64,000 bases of DNA from JABDIP01 sp965237625 (GCA_965237625.1 CBDEGD010000044.1:62001-126000), one strand, 5' to 3'; positions 8,650 through 16,944 are shown, numbered from the stretch's first letter. Notes: generated by a model not told the origin, from the letters alone. Program-made: numbers and translations.

Positions 8650-8665
8650 TGAGGTACGTCAATCA
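8650..8665. promoter_or_regulatory. Candidate LacI-family autoregulatory site
   Basis: TGAGGTACGTCAATCA shares its first nine bases and 12 of 16 positions with the reverse complement of the palindrome at 7405. It lies about 60 bp upstream of the LacI-type gene. One half-site is conserved and the other degenerate, as is common for autoregulatory sites. Confidence 0.45.
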
Positions 8666-8684
8666 TTTCATTGCGGAGACTGTT

Positions 8685-9593
8685 CTACCAGGCGGCCAGA
8701 AGATCGACACCGGTGCGCAGGCGCTCGCTGGCGAAGTCGATGAAGGCCCGAACTTTCGCGGCGGCGCGGCGGCCTTCGGAATGGACCAGATGGACAGGGA
8801 TCCGCCGATCTTCCCAATCGCCGAGGATCTCCACCAGTTCGCCGGAGGCCAGTTCCGACGCCACCTGATAAGACAGCACGCGGGTGATGCCCCAACCGGC
8901 AAGCGCGGCCTCGACCGCCTGGGAGATTGTGTTGACCGACAATCTGGGTGAGAACCGCGCAATGCGGGTTTCCTTGCCAAGCACGAAAGACCATTCCGAA
9001 CGCGCGCCCAGTCCGACGGGTTGGATGATCCGATGGACGGCGAGGTCGTCCGGCGTCTTGGGCACTCGGTTGACGGCGATGTAGGCCGGCGAGGCCACGG
9101 TCAGCGGGCGCACCACCCCGACCCGAACCGCCGACAGGGAGGAATCCGGCAACTCGCCGATCCGAACCGCCACGTCGAGCCCCTCATCGATCAGATCGAC
9201 GATACGATCCACGAACAGGGTGGTCGCGGAGACCTCCGGATAGGCGTCGAGATAGTCGCGCAGGATCGGCGCGATATGGCGCTGGCCGAACATCACCGGC
9301 GCGGTGATCCGCAACAACCCGCGCGGCGATTGATGGGCGCCGGCGGCCGAGGCCTCCATCTCGTCCAACTCGGTGAGGATGCGGGTAGCGTCGGCCAGCA
9401 GGCGCGTACCGGCCTCGGTCAGGGCGACCCGGCGTGTGGTGCGGGTGAAAAGCCGCGCGCCGATCCGCCCTTCCAACGCCGTCACCAGACGCGTCACCGC
9501 TGGCGGCGACATGTTCAACTGCCGCGCCGCCGCATTGAAGGCGCCGTTCTCCGCCACGGCAACGAAGGTCGAGAGTTCCCGGAACCGATCCAT
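8685..9593 (-). CDS. LysR-family transcriptional regulator
   Basis: A 302-residue LysR regulator. The winged helix-turn-helix occupies residues 1-60 (MDRFRELSTFVAVAENG, then NMSPPAVTRLVTALEGRIG). An effector domain of the periplasmic-binding type follows (about 90-300). It belongs to the common CrgA/DmlR-like group that starts with this motif. It is divergent from a PPOX-fold flavoprotein gene, and the 126-bp gap contains several symmetric TTCNGAA elements, so it probably regulates that gene and the hydrolase after it. The effector is unknown. Confidence 0.9.
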   Translation of the reverse strand: MDRFRELSTFVAVAENGAFNAAARQLNMSPPAVTRLVTALEGRIGARLFTRTTRRVALTEAGTRLLADATRILTELDEMEASAAGAHQSPRGLLRITAPVMFGQRHIAPILRDYLDAYPEVSATTLFVDRIVDLIDEGLDVAVRIGELPDSSLSAVRVGVVRPLTVASPAYIAVNRVPKTPDDLAVHRIIQPVGLGARSEWSFVLGKETRIARFSPRLSVNTISQAVEAALAGWGITRVLSYQVASELASGELVEILGDWEDRRIPVHLVHSEGRRAAAKVRAFIDFASERLRTGVDLLAAW

Positions 9594-9594
9594 A

Positions 9595-9642
9595 TTATTC
9601 CGTTTTCCTGAATAATATATTCCGAACTTCGCATATTCTGAA
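9595..9642. promoter_or_regulatory. LysR operator region in the divergent promoter
   Basis: TTATTC (9595-9600) and GAATAA (9610-9615) form a perfect inverted repeat with a 9-base spacer, containing the T-N11-A form of LysR boxes. Two direct copies ATATTCCGAA (9617-9626) and ATATTCTGAA (9633-9642) follow with a 16-bp period. The first site touches the regulator's own start codon, so binding should repress the regulator. Confidence 0.55.
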
Positions 9643-9719
9643 TCTCAGCGAAAGCGCCGATCTTCTATCCAACAGCCTGCCACGGCCCGCCAAGGCGCGA
9701 TCGAACACAGGAGCATCAG

Positions 9720-10340
9720 ATGGCCCGCGCATTCGCAGAGATCGCTTTCACCCCAGCCGTTCTTGACGCTCAAGAAACCCAGGGATCGGCCAAGGGTTAT
9801 GCGGGCTTCCTGTCACCGGAGGCGGAGGGCGGCGATCGCCTGACAGAGTCCGAGGCGGCCTTCATCGCCGAGCGCGACTCCTTCTTCCAGGCGACCGTGT
9901 CCGAGACCGAATGGCCCTATGTGCAGTTTCGCGGCGGGCCGGCCGGGTTTCTGAGGGTTCTGGACGAGAAGACCGTGGCCTACGCGGATTTCCGCGGCAA
10001 CCGGCAATATGTCAGCGTCGGGAACCTGTCGCGGAACGACAGGGTGTCGCTGATCCTGATGGATTACCCCAATCGGCGGCGGCTGAAGATCTGGGGCCGC
10101 GCCCGCCTGATCGACCGGGAGTCCGATCCCGACCTCATTGCCAGCCTTCATGTCGATGGGTATCGGGCCCGGCCCGAGCGGGCGGTGGTGATCACCATCG
10201 AGGCCTTCGACTGGAACTGCCCGCAACACATTCCGCAGCGCTTCACCATCGACGAATTGGAACATCAACTCGCGCCGCTGCGCGAAGAACTCGACCGCCT
10301 TCGGGCCGAGAACGACCGGCTCAAAGCCGGCGACGCCTAG
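9720..10340 (+). CDS. Pyridoxamine 5'-phosphate oxidase-fold flavoprotein
   Basis: A 206-residue protein with the split-barrel FMN-binding fold. WPYVQFRGGPAGFLRVLDEK and the strand FRGNRQYVSVGNLSRNDRV are typical of PPOX-class proteins annotated as pyridoxamine 5'-phosphate oxidase-like or general stress FMN proteins. The last 30 residues form a short charged coiled coil (LREELDRLRAENDRLKAG). An AGGAG site lies 6 bases before the ATG. It is divergent from the LysR gene and followed by an exported hydrolase 54 bp downstream. It is not the PdxH of vitamin B6 synthesis. The substrate is unknown, and a redox role on small molecules is likely. Confidence 0.8.
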   Translation: MARAFAEIAFTPAVLDAQETQGSAKGYAGFLSPEAEGGDRLTESEAAFIAERDSFFQATVSETEWPYVQFRGGPAGFLRVLDEKTVAYADFRGNRQYVSVGNLSRNDRVSLILMDYPNRRRLKIWGRARLIDRESDPDLIASLHVDGYRARPERAVVITIEAFDWNCPQHIPQRFTIDELEHQLAPLREELDRLRAENDRLKAGDA

Positions 10341-10394
10341 CCAACCCCGCCACCCGAACCACGCGGCCGGATCGGCCGCGGAAGGAGATCAGTG

Positions 10395-11375
10395 ATGTTC
10401 GACCATGTTCTCAAGACGCTGTGCGCCGCATCTGTCGCCGCCGGCATGTTGATGGCGCAACCCGCCATGGCGGCTGAGACGCCAAGCCATGTCGACCCGG
10501 CGGGCCTCGCAATCGTTCACCACCGCACCATGGAGATCCAGGGCGTCGAAATCGCCTACCGCGAGGCTGGCGACCCGTCGCGGCCGACCATCCTGTTGCT
10601 GCATGGGTTTCCCACCTCATCGCACATGTTTCGCAACCTGATCCCGGTCATCGGCGCGCAATACCATGTCATCGCGCCCGACTATCCGGGCTACGGCGCC
10701 AGTGCCGCCCCGGCGGCAGCCGATTTCGACTACAGCTTCGAGAATTTCGCCGACATCGTCGGGGAGTTGGTCGAACGCAAGCAGGTCTCGTCCTACGCGC
10801 TCTACCTAATGGACTACGGCGCGCCGGTCGGCTATCGGCTGTTCGCCGAGCATCCCGACCGGGTAACCGGCTTCGTCATCCAGAACGGCAATGCCTATGA
10901 GGAGGGCCTGCGCGAATTCTGGGATCCGATCCGCGCCTATTGGAACGACCCGTCGGATGAGAACGGCAACGCGCTGCGCGGCTTTCTGAACCTCGACACG
11001 ACGAAATGGCAATACACCCACGGCGTCGGTGATGTGAGTCGGGTCAGCCCCGACAATTGGTATCACGACCAGTATCTGCTCGACCGGGCCGGCAATCAGG
11101 ACATCCAGCTTGCCATGTTCTACGACTATCGCACCAACGTGCCGGAGTACCCGAAATGGCAGGCGCTGTTCCGTCAGTATCAGCCGCCGGCCCTGCTGGT
11201 CTGGGGTGAGAACGACCACATCTTCCCGGCCGAGGGCGCCCATCCCTACAAGCGCGACCTGACCGACCTGGAGTTCCACCTCCTGCCGACGGGCCACTTC
11301 GCCCTGGAGGAATTTGGCGGCTTCATCGCCGAACGCATGCTGGCTTTCCTCGATCGCATCCAAAAAGAGAGCTAA
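10395..11375 (+). CDS. Exported alpha/beta hydrolase with Asp nucleophile (epoxide hydrolase or dehalogenase-like)
   Basis: A 326-residue alpha/beta hydrolase. I choose the ATG at 10395 because AAGGAG ends 7 bases before it; a GTG one codon upstream is less well spaced. Residues 1-27 form a signal peptide ending in AMA|AE, so the enzyme is probably periplasmic. The oxyanion region is HGFPTSSHMF. The nucleophile position holds aspartate (LMDYGAPVG), as in epoxide hydrolases and haloalkane dehalogenases, not serine. The acid is in WGENDHIFP and the base in PTGHFALEE. A cap domain lies between about residues 170 and 270. It is probably co-transcribed with the preceding flavoprotein and followed by a strong terminator. 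The substrate is unknown. Confidence 0.85.
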   Translation: MFDHVLKTLCAASVAAGMLMAQPAMAAETPSHVDPAGLAIVHHRTMEIQGVEIAYREAGDPSRPTILLLHGFPTSSHMFRNLIPVIGAQYHVIAPDYPGYGASAAPAAADFDYSFENFADIVGELVERKQVSSYALYLMDYGAPVGYRLFAEHPDRVTGFVIQNGNAYEEGLREFWDPIRAYWNDPSDENGNALRGFLNLDTTKWQYTHGVGDVSRVSPDNWYHDQYLLDRAGNQDIQLAMFYDYRTNVPEYPKWQALFRQYQPPALLVWGENDHIFPAEGAHPYKRDLTDLEFHLLPTGHFALEEFGGFIAERMLAFLDRIQKES

Positions 11376-11386
11376 CCGTCGCAGAC

Positions 11387-11415
11387 AAGGGCCCGGGATT
11401 TCCGGGCCCTTTTTT
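11387..11415 (+). terminator. Rho-independent terminator after the hydrolase
   Basis: AAGGGCCCGG (11387-11396) pairs perfectly with CCGGGCCCTT (11402-11411) around a 5-base loop, followed by an uninterrupted T-run to 11415. It ends the flavoprotein-hydrolase unit 12 bp after the stop codon. Confidence 0.92.
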
Positions 11416-11446
11416 CGGCCAGATCGTCACCGCGGTCGCCGACGAA

Positions 11447-11455
11447 ACTTGAATT
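11447..11455. promoter_or_regulatory. Motif shared with the downstream oxygenase promoter
   Basis: ACTTGAATT here, 29 bp upstream of the LysR start, is the exact reverse complement of AATTCAAGT at 12428-12436 upstream of the oxygenase gene. Occurrence before both the regulator and its likely target suggests an operator half-site. It is only a nine-base match, so the assignment is tentative. Confidence 0.35.
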
Positions 11456-11483
11456 CTGTTCCCGTTCCGCCCAAGCTTCGCCC

Positions 11484-12404
11484 ATGGTCAACCCCCGGGC
11501 CCAACTGCCCCCCTTCGCCGCCTTGCGGGCGTTCTATGCCGCCGCCACCCATGATCGCTACCGCGACGCTGCGGAAAGCCTGGGCATTACGGAATCGGCG
11601 GTCAGCCATCAGATCCGCCGGCTTGAGACCCTGCTGCGGACGAGCCTGTTCGAAAAGTCCGGCACCAGGGCCGAGCTGACCGAGACCGGCCGCCGCTATC
11701 TGGAACAGATCGGCCCGGCACTGCGCCAGATCCAGGCCGCCACCGAGGCCATCCTGCCGGCCAGCGGTCGCAGCGCCGCACGCTTGACCCTGCCGCCGTC
11801 GCTGGCGGCAACTTGGTTGATCCCGAGACTCGGCGGCTTCGAGCGCAAGCATCCGGAGATCGATCTGCAATTGATCACGACGACGCGGGTGGCGGATTTG
11901 GCGCGCGATCAGATGGATCTGGCGATCCGGCACGGGAAGGGCGCCTGGCCCGGAGTCGAGGTGACGTTCCTGCTGGAGGAATCGGCGATGCCGGTCTGCG
12001 CGCCGGGGTATCTGAGTGCACCATCGGGTGCTCCCAGCGCGGACTATCTGCGCGAAGCCCGGCTGATCATCAATGGCAGCTTCCCGGACGAATGGAACGA
12101 ATGGGCCGGCGCGCATGGTCTGGCGCCGCTATCCCTGGATGGGGCGATCACCCTCGATGCCATGGAACAGGCGCTGCAGGTCGCGGAGAGTGGCCACGGT
12201 CTTGCCATGGGACGCAGACCGGTGGTCGATGACCGTCTGGCACGCGGCACCCTGATCGCCCCCTTTGGCGGCCCCAATCCAACCGGCGCCGCCTATTACC
12301 TGTGCAAGCCCTTGGGCATTACCCCGACCGCCGCCGGACGACGGCTGGAACGGTGGCTGACGGATATGGCCGCCGAGTGGCGGGGAAAGGATCAGCGCGG
12401 CTGA
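11484..12404 (+). CDS. LysR-family regulator, GcvA-like
   Basis: A 306-residue LysR regulator of the GcvA group. The helix-turn-helix covers about residues 8-65 (PPFAALRAFYAAATHDRY, then LGITESAVSHQIRRLE), and the effector domain includes the GcvA-type DLAIRHGKGAWPGVE segment. It precedes, on the same strand, a CmcJ-like oxygenase gene whose 136-bp leader carries a palindrome and a motif repeated upstream of this gene. It is probably the local activator or repressor of that gene. Despite the family name, there is no sign of a glycine cleavage operon nearby. Confidence 0.9.
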   Translation: MVNPRAQLPPFAALRAFYAAATHDRYRDAAESLGITESAVSHQIRRLETLLRTSLFEKSGTRAELTETGRRYLEQIGPALRQIQAATEAILPASGRSAARLTLPPSLAATWLIPRLGGFERKHPEIDLQLITTTRVADLARDQMDLAIRHGKGAWPGVEVTFLLEESAMPVCAPGYLSAPSGAPSADYLREARLIINGSFPDEWNEWAGAHGLAPLSLDGAITLDAMEQALQVAESGHGLAMGRRPVVDDRLARGTLIAPFGGPNPTGAAYYLCKPLGITPTAAGRRLERWLTDMAAEWRGKDQRG

Positions 12405-12427
12405 CGCCGCCGCCATCACATGAAAGA

Positions 12428-12445
12428 AATTCAAGTATACCTGAA
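12428..12445. promoter_or_regulatory. Candidate operator upstream of the oxygenase
   Basis: TTCAAGTATACCTGAA (12430-12445) is symmetric at 14 of 16 positions. It includes the AATTCAAGT motif also found inverted before the LysR gene. It lies about 95 bp upstream of the oxygenase ATG, a plausible place for a LysR binding site. A small CCGAAC/GTTCGG hairpin follows at 12446-12465. Confidence 0.45.
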
Positions 12446-12540
12446 CCGAACTCCTTAGGGTTCGGCTTTCCTCAGGCCCATGTTCTGGCAACCGCAACAT
12501 GCCGGTCCCGAACCGACCCCACCGATTGAGGAAGCCTGTC

Positions 12541-13416
12541 ATGAACCAGATCATCCCTGCCGGCGCCACCGCCTATTCGGCGACAACCCTCCCGCAATCC
12601 GTCGCCTCCGTACGAGCGCCCCTCAGCTACATCGTGCCCCAGGATACCAAGCCGGCCTTTCACAGTGCCGCGCTGACCGGCGGCGCGATCGAGCAATTCT
12701 TCGAGACCGAGGATCACACCGTCCAGATATCCGATATGCGCCCCTTCGCCGACACGCTTTCGATCGATCACGAGGGCTTCGCTCTGCTTCACCACCATAC
12801 AGCGGTCGGTGATTTGTACGATGACGAGGCGGTCGAGCAGATCTACACCCCGGAGATCGAAGCGCTGCTGCGTCGTGAATTCGGCGCCAGCCGGGTCGTC
12901 CTCTTCGACGCCACCCGACGATCCGACAACGGCAACGGCGCGCCAAACCGTGATGGGTTGCGCGGCCCAGCCAGCCGGGTGCATGTGGACTATACCGCCA
13001 AGAGCGGCCCGCAACGGGTGGGGGATATTCTCGGGACCGCCGAGGCCGACCGGCTGGCCGAATCAGGCGCGCGGATCGTGCAAATCAATGTCTGGCGGCC
13101 GATCCGCGGCCCGGTGGAACGCTCACCGCTGGCCCTGGCCGACGCATCGAGCGTGACGGCGGAAGAGTTGGTCGCGACCGACCAGGTATTCCCCGGCCGG
13201 GTCGGGGAGATCTACAATCTGGCCTATGGCCCCAAGCAACGCTGGTATTACGCGCCAAGGATGACGCCGGATGAGGTCTTGCTGATCAAGGGCTGGGACA
13301 GCCTGGATGACGGGCGCGCCCGCTTCACCCCGCACTCCGCTTTCAACCTTCCCGACTCTGCCAACGCCGCGCCGCGCGAGAGCATCGAGGTGCGCACCCT
13401 GGTGGTCATCGAATAG
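12541..13416 (+). CDS. CmcJ/NvfI-like oxidoreductase, probable non-haem iron oxygenase
   Basis: About 291 residues from the ATG at 12541, which follows GAGGAAG by a suitable gap. An upstream in-frame ATG at 12499 lacks a site. The protein resembles the CmcJ family (cephamycin C 7-alpha-hydroxylase subunit; fungal relatives are 2-oxoglutarate/Fe(II) oxygenases). Family features visible are RPFADTLSIDHEGFAL near the N-terminus, a histidine-acid pair in ASRVHVDYTAKS, the segment QINVWRPIRGPVERSPLALA, and FTPHSAFNLPD with a second histidine near the C-terminus. HVD plus the distal His would give the iron triad; that is inference from spacing. It stands alone behind the GcvA-like gene. The natural substrate in bacteria like this is not known. 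Confidence 0.8.
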   Translation: MNQIIPAGATAYSATTLPQSVASVRAPLSYIVPQDTKPAFHSAALTGGAIEQFFETEDHTVQISDMRPFADTLSIDHEGFALLHHHTAVGDLYDDEAVEQIYTPEIEALLRREFGASRVVLFDATRRSDNGNGAPNRDGLRGPASRVHVDYTAKSGPQRVGDILGTAEADRLAESGARIVQINVWRPIRGPVERSPLALADASSVTAEELVATDQVFPGRVGEIYNLAYGPKQRWYYAPRMTPDEVLLIKGWDSLDDGRARFTPHSAFNLPDSANAAPRESIEVRTLVVIE

Positions 13417-13441
13417 ACGGAAGGCACGATTCTTCGAAGAG

Positions 13442-13590
13442 AGCCCCCTCACCCTCCCATCGCCTTCGGCGACGGGTCCCTCCCTCTCGCGCAAGGGGAG
13501 AGGCAATCTGGGTCGGCACCAAGAGGTTCTCCTCTCCCCTCGCGGGAGAGGAAGGGGCCCGCGGCAAGGCCGTGGGAAGGTGAGGGGGCT
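13442..13590. repeat. Long imperfect inverted repeat, copy 1 of a dispersed family
   Basis: About 149 bp between two converging genes. The left arm begins AGCCCCCTCACC (13442) and the right arm ends with its complement at 13590. The arms, each about 60 bp, contain CCCTCACCCTCCCA, GGGTCCCTCCCTCTC-like and GGGGAGAGG blocks. The same blocks in the same order build the element at 34246-34403, so it is a repeat family rather than a single terminator. It could act as a bidirectional terminator here. Confidence 0.75.
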
Positions 13591-13632
13591 TATGGGAAAG
13601 ACCGCTCCCGGCGATGCCCGCCAGCCGGGGCT

Positions 13633-16600
13633 TCAATTGGTCTGCGGCGCCGGTGTTGGTGCTAGCTGATCTTCCGGGGTAGGCCGGGGCCGGTTCTGAT
13701 CGTAACGCCGGGACACCGCATCGGCCGCCCGGCGGGCGATGAAGGCCTGTAGATCGGCGGTTTGCAGCACGCGCTCGGGATCGTGCGGCGGTCCGATCAA
13801 GCGGACCCCGAAGGTCGGCGCCTCAGGCATGCCGGTCAGGTCGAAGTCGGTGGTCAGGTCGATCTGCCACCGCGACAGGTCGAAGACACCGCGTCCGGTG
13901 GCCACTCCGTCCTGTCCGACCAGCCGAACATCGTCGGTCGTGGCGACGCCGTCGGTCACCTGGAACGTGGCGTTGAGGGCGGCAAACCCCGTCGACCCGG
14001 CCGTCAGGGTCTGCTGTTGCAAATCCAGGAATTCCAGCGGGTCGGTCAGGCTGTCGAGCCCTGCGGCGGTTTCCGCCAGATCGATACCGAGCACCTGCCC
14101 GTCGCGGGCGGCGAACAGGCCACCGCCGTTGAGATTGCCCACGAGCTCCGCGATGCTGCCGCCAACCGTGTCAGCCTCCAGCCCGAAATCCAACAGACCG
14201 GAAAATTCCGAGATTCCGACCGTGGCCTGGAGGGCTTCGGCCAGGTCGGCCCCGACCAGGTTCAGCGACAGCTGTACTGTCGGGCGGCCCTCGCCTGTGT
14301 CGAACCGGCCGCTGGCGCCTAGCGTGCCTCCGAACAAGCGGCCGCTGAGCCCCGTGAGGTCAACCGCGCCCTCGGTCAACTGCGCTTCAAGCGCCGGATC
14401 CGTAAGATGAAGCGCCCCGGCCTCCAAGCCCGTCGCCGTCAGCGCCAGCGTGCCATCGAATTCACTCAGCACCGAGAAGTCTAAGGCCTCATTCGACCAG
14501 CGGCGCGACGATCGCGCACCCGCTCGCGATGCCCGCGCCACCCATGGGTCGAGAGTCAGTTCGCTGGTTCGAAGAACGGCCTCCACAAACGGCCGATCGG
14601 CGCCACTCACGAACCGGCAATGTCCAGCCAGCGTTACCGCGCCCACCGTCCCCTGCAGGCTGTTGACCGCGAGAGCGCCCTGTGTACCGGAGACTTCCCC
14701 GAACAGATCCAGCGGCCCGAGCGGACCGGTCGGGCGATAGTCCGGCATCCACAGCGCCAGCAGGGCTTCCAGATCCGGATGTCTGGCGCGCATGGCCAGA
14801 TCATAAGTCGGTGATCGCCAGGGCTGCAGCACGTTGCCGCCGATCTCCAGGGTGCCGCCGGCCAGACCGGCCAGAATCTCAATTGCGAGCGTGTCCGCGT
14901 CGCCCGTCACCCGCCCGCTTGCCGTCAGCGTATCGAGATTGTCGGCCGAGGACTGGCCACCGAGCCCGAAGGTCCGCCGCAGCCGTGCCAGATCGGTCGC
15001 TGCGAAGGTGAAGGCGAGATCGGCTCCGGACAGGGGTGCCAGCGCCCCTATCGATCCGTTCAATGACACCGATGCGCCAGCGGCATCCCCGATCATTGCC
15101 TCGCGGAACGTCACCGCGCCGCCATTCACCGTGGCGTCCAGTCGGATATTCCGCATGGCCACGCCATCGACGGTAATGCCGGCCATGGTCACATCCAGAT
15201 TGGCGTCGGCGGAGCCCAGCAAATCGACCAGCCAGCCCATGGCGTCACTATCGAGAACAGCGACGGCGCCAGGCGGACGGTATGCATCGAGATTGAGCCG
15301 GGACGCCTCCAACCTCAGCCCGATACCGGGCCGCCCCCGATTGACATAGGCCAGACCGCCGGAGGCCCGCGTTCCATCGATCACGAAGTCGAACCCGCCG
15401 ATCTGGAACTCGTCCGGCCGCCCGGAAATGGTCGCCGAACCGGAAAACCGCCGCAACCGGGCGCTCGGCACATCGGGGATAGAGAGCCCCATCCATTCGA
15501 GCGCACCGCGCAAATCGCTGGCGGCCGCCTGGGCATCAAAATCGAAATAGGGCACGCCCTGGTCCGAGCGCACAGTGCCGGCAAGCGTGATGTCGGATCC
15601 GCCCGGCAATTGCGCCGTCAACCGGCTGATCGAGACAATGCCGTCATTCAGGAAGCCTTCGAGCCTGGCCTGTCGCACCAACGCTCCGCGCAAGGTCATG
15701 GCATCGACCGCCAGATCGACGGTCGCCGATAGGTCCGCCGGAAGGCCCAATCCGGCGGCCGTCAGATTACCAAGCGACAGGAGAGTTCCGGCTTCCGCGC
15801 CACCGGACGGCCCAGCCTTTGGGATCCAGTCGTCGAGATCGATTCGGTTGATCGAAAGGGCAAGGTCGACGTGCGGTATGTCTGACAGCGTCGCCTTGAT
15901 GGCGCCGGTTGCCGTGCTGTCGCCGAAATCGGCCGTCAGCCCGGTTAACTCGACAGCCCCGTCCATCGTCCGCAATGCCGCCTCGAAGACAACGGGCTGA
16001 TCGGCGGATGGCGGCAGTGGGCTATCCGGCCAAATCTGGCGAAGCACGGCGTGCAGAGAGCCCGCCTCTCCGGACACTTCGCCCTGAAAGCCATTTTTCA
16101 GGCTGGCGATACCGGCCAGCCGCAGAGTACCGCCGGCATCTTGCAGTCCCAGTGTCAGCCCCATTGGCAGCGCCCCGGCGCCCGTCACCCGGCTGGTCGA
16201 CAGGTCCAGGGTCAGCGGCACCTCGCGCACCGTTGCGTTTCCCACCATCTGCATAGGGCCGCTGAGGCTGCTGGCGGACAGGCTGATGTCGATGTCTTCG
16301 ATGCGCTCCTCACGGCCGTTCCGACCGTCGCGCCAGACCAGGACTCCATCCTGTATGTTGACCCGCTCAAGACGCACCGAAGACGGCACCGCGGCGCCCG
16401 GCCCGGACGACCAGTTCGACCCGCCTTCCGGCAGGGATTCCAACATCAGGAACGGCTTCAGCAGCGCCACTCTCTGGACTTGGATGTCCCCGCCCAGAAG
16501 CGGCATCAAGGCGACCTGCACCTCGAGCGCGTCGACGCTGGCCATGTCCGGCGTGATGGCGGTCGACAGGCCGGCGATCCTGACGCCGCTCGCCTTGAAG

Positions 16601-16785
16601 GTCGGCCTCGGCAGCAACGCCAAATCCATCTCGCCATCAATCGCCACCCGAAGTCCGGTGACGGTTCCGATGCGGGCGGTCACTTGATCCTTGTACTGGT
16701 CCCAGTCCACCAGCCCCGGCCCGATCAGCACGGCGGCGACGGCTAGGACAACCAGCAGGAACAGCAGAATTATGGGTTTCTTCAC
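13633..16785 (-). CDS. AsmA-family envelope protein
   Basis: A 1050-residue protein with a single N-terminal membrane anchor (about residues 3-23, rich in Leu and Val) followed by a very long periplasmic region of repeating beta-strand units. AsmA features are the early GPGLVDWDQYKDQVTARIG segment, the GLRVAIDGEMDLALLPRP block near residue 45, and the C-terminal conserved region LVGADLAEAL to RGVFDLSRWQIDLTTDFDL. AsmA-like proteins form hydrophobic grooves that carry or modulate phospholipids between inner and outer membrane. It is monocistronic and ends next to the inverted repeat at 13442. The C-terminal tail is proline-rich (RPRPTPEDQLAPTPAP). Confidence 0.9.
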   Translation of the reverse strand: MKKPIILLFLLVVLAVAAVLIGPGLVDWDQYKDQVTARIGTVTGLRVAIDGEMDLALLPRPTFKASGVRIAGLSTAITPDMASVDALEVQVALMPLLGGDIQVQRVALLKPFLMLESLPEGGSNWSSGPGAAVPSSVRLERVNIQDGVLVWRDGRNGREERIEDIDISLSASSLSGPMQMVGNATVREVPLTLDLSTSRVTGAGALPMGLTLGLQDAGGTLRLAGIASLKNGFQGEVSGEAGSLHAVLRQIWPDSPLPPSADQPVVFEAALRTMDGAVELTGLTADFGDSTATGAIKATLSDIPHVDLALSINRIDLDDWIPKAGPSGGAEAGTLLSLGNLTAAGLGLPADLSATVDLAVDAMTLRGALVRQARLEGFLNDGIVSISRLTAQLPGGSDITLAGTVRSDQGVPYFDFDAQAAASDLRGALEWMGLSIPDVPSARLRRFSGSATISGRPDEFQIGGFDFVIDGTRASGGLAYVNRGRPGIGLRLEASRLNLDAYRPPGAVAVLDSDAMGWLVDLLGSADANLDVTMAGITVDGVAMRNIRLDATVNGGAVTFREAMIGDAAGASVSLNGSIGALAPLSGADLAFTFAATDLARLRRTFGLGGQSSADNLDTLTASGRVTGDADTLAIEILAGLAGGTLEIGGNVLQPWRSPTYDLAMRARHPDLEALLALWMPDYRPTGPLGPLDLFGEVSGTQGALAVNSLQGTVGAVTLAGHCRFVSGADRPFVEAVLRTSELTLDPWVARASRAGARSSRRWSNEALDFSVLSEFDGTLALTATGLEAGALHLTDPALEAQLTEGAVDLTGLSGRLFGGTLGASGRFDTGEGRPTVQLSLNLVGADLAEALQATVGISEFSGLLDFGLEADTVGGSIAELVGNLNGGGLFAARDGQVLGIDLAETAAGLDSLTDPLEFLDLQQQTLTAGSTGFAALNATFQVTDGVATTDDVRLVGQDGVATGRGVFDLSRWQIDLTTDFDLTGMPEAPTFGVRLIGPPHDPERVLQTADLQAFIARRAADAVSRRYDQNRPRPTPEDQLAPTPAPQTN

Positions 16786-16871
16786 GGTGCTCCAGCATTC
16801 TGCCGAGACCGGCGCATTGGCAGCATTTAGCCGTTCTTGCGCCCGGCCGGTTGCTCTAAGCTAGAGTGCAC

Positions 16872-16926
16872 TGTCGTCGGGTGCAAACCCACCGACGGCA
16901 TCTCGGTGAAGACCAGCGTGGACTGG
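16872..16926 (+). other. Structured leader ahead of the DUF4169 gene
   Basis: Two consecutive hairpins precede the Shine-Dalgarno of the small gene. The first pairs TGTCGTCGG (16872-16880) with CCGACGGCA (16892-16900) around an 11-base loop, with one wobble pair. The second pairs CCAG (16913-16916) with CTGG (16923-16926). AAGGAG follows at once. It might regulate translation. I do not recognise a known riboswitch class in it. Confidence 0.35.
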
Positions 16927-16944
16927 CCGTAAGGAGCGGCACCG

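Noticed and set aside
16872..16926. Known riboswitch before the DUF4169 gene
   Set aside because: The stems do not match the TPP, cobalamin, SAM-II, glycine or c-di-GMP conserved cores that I can recall, so I left it as an unclassified leader.
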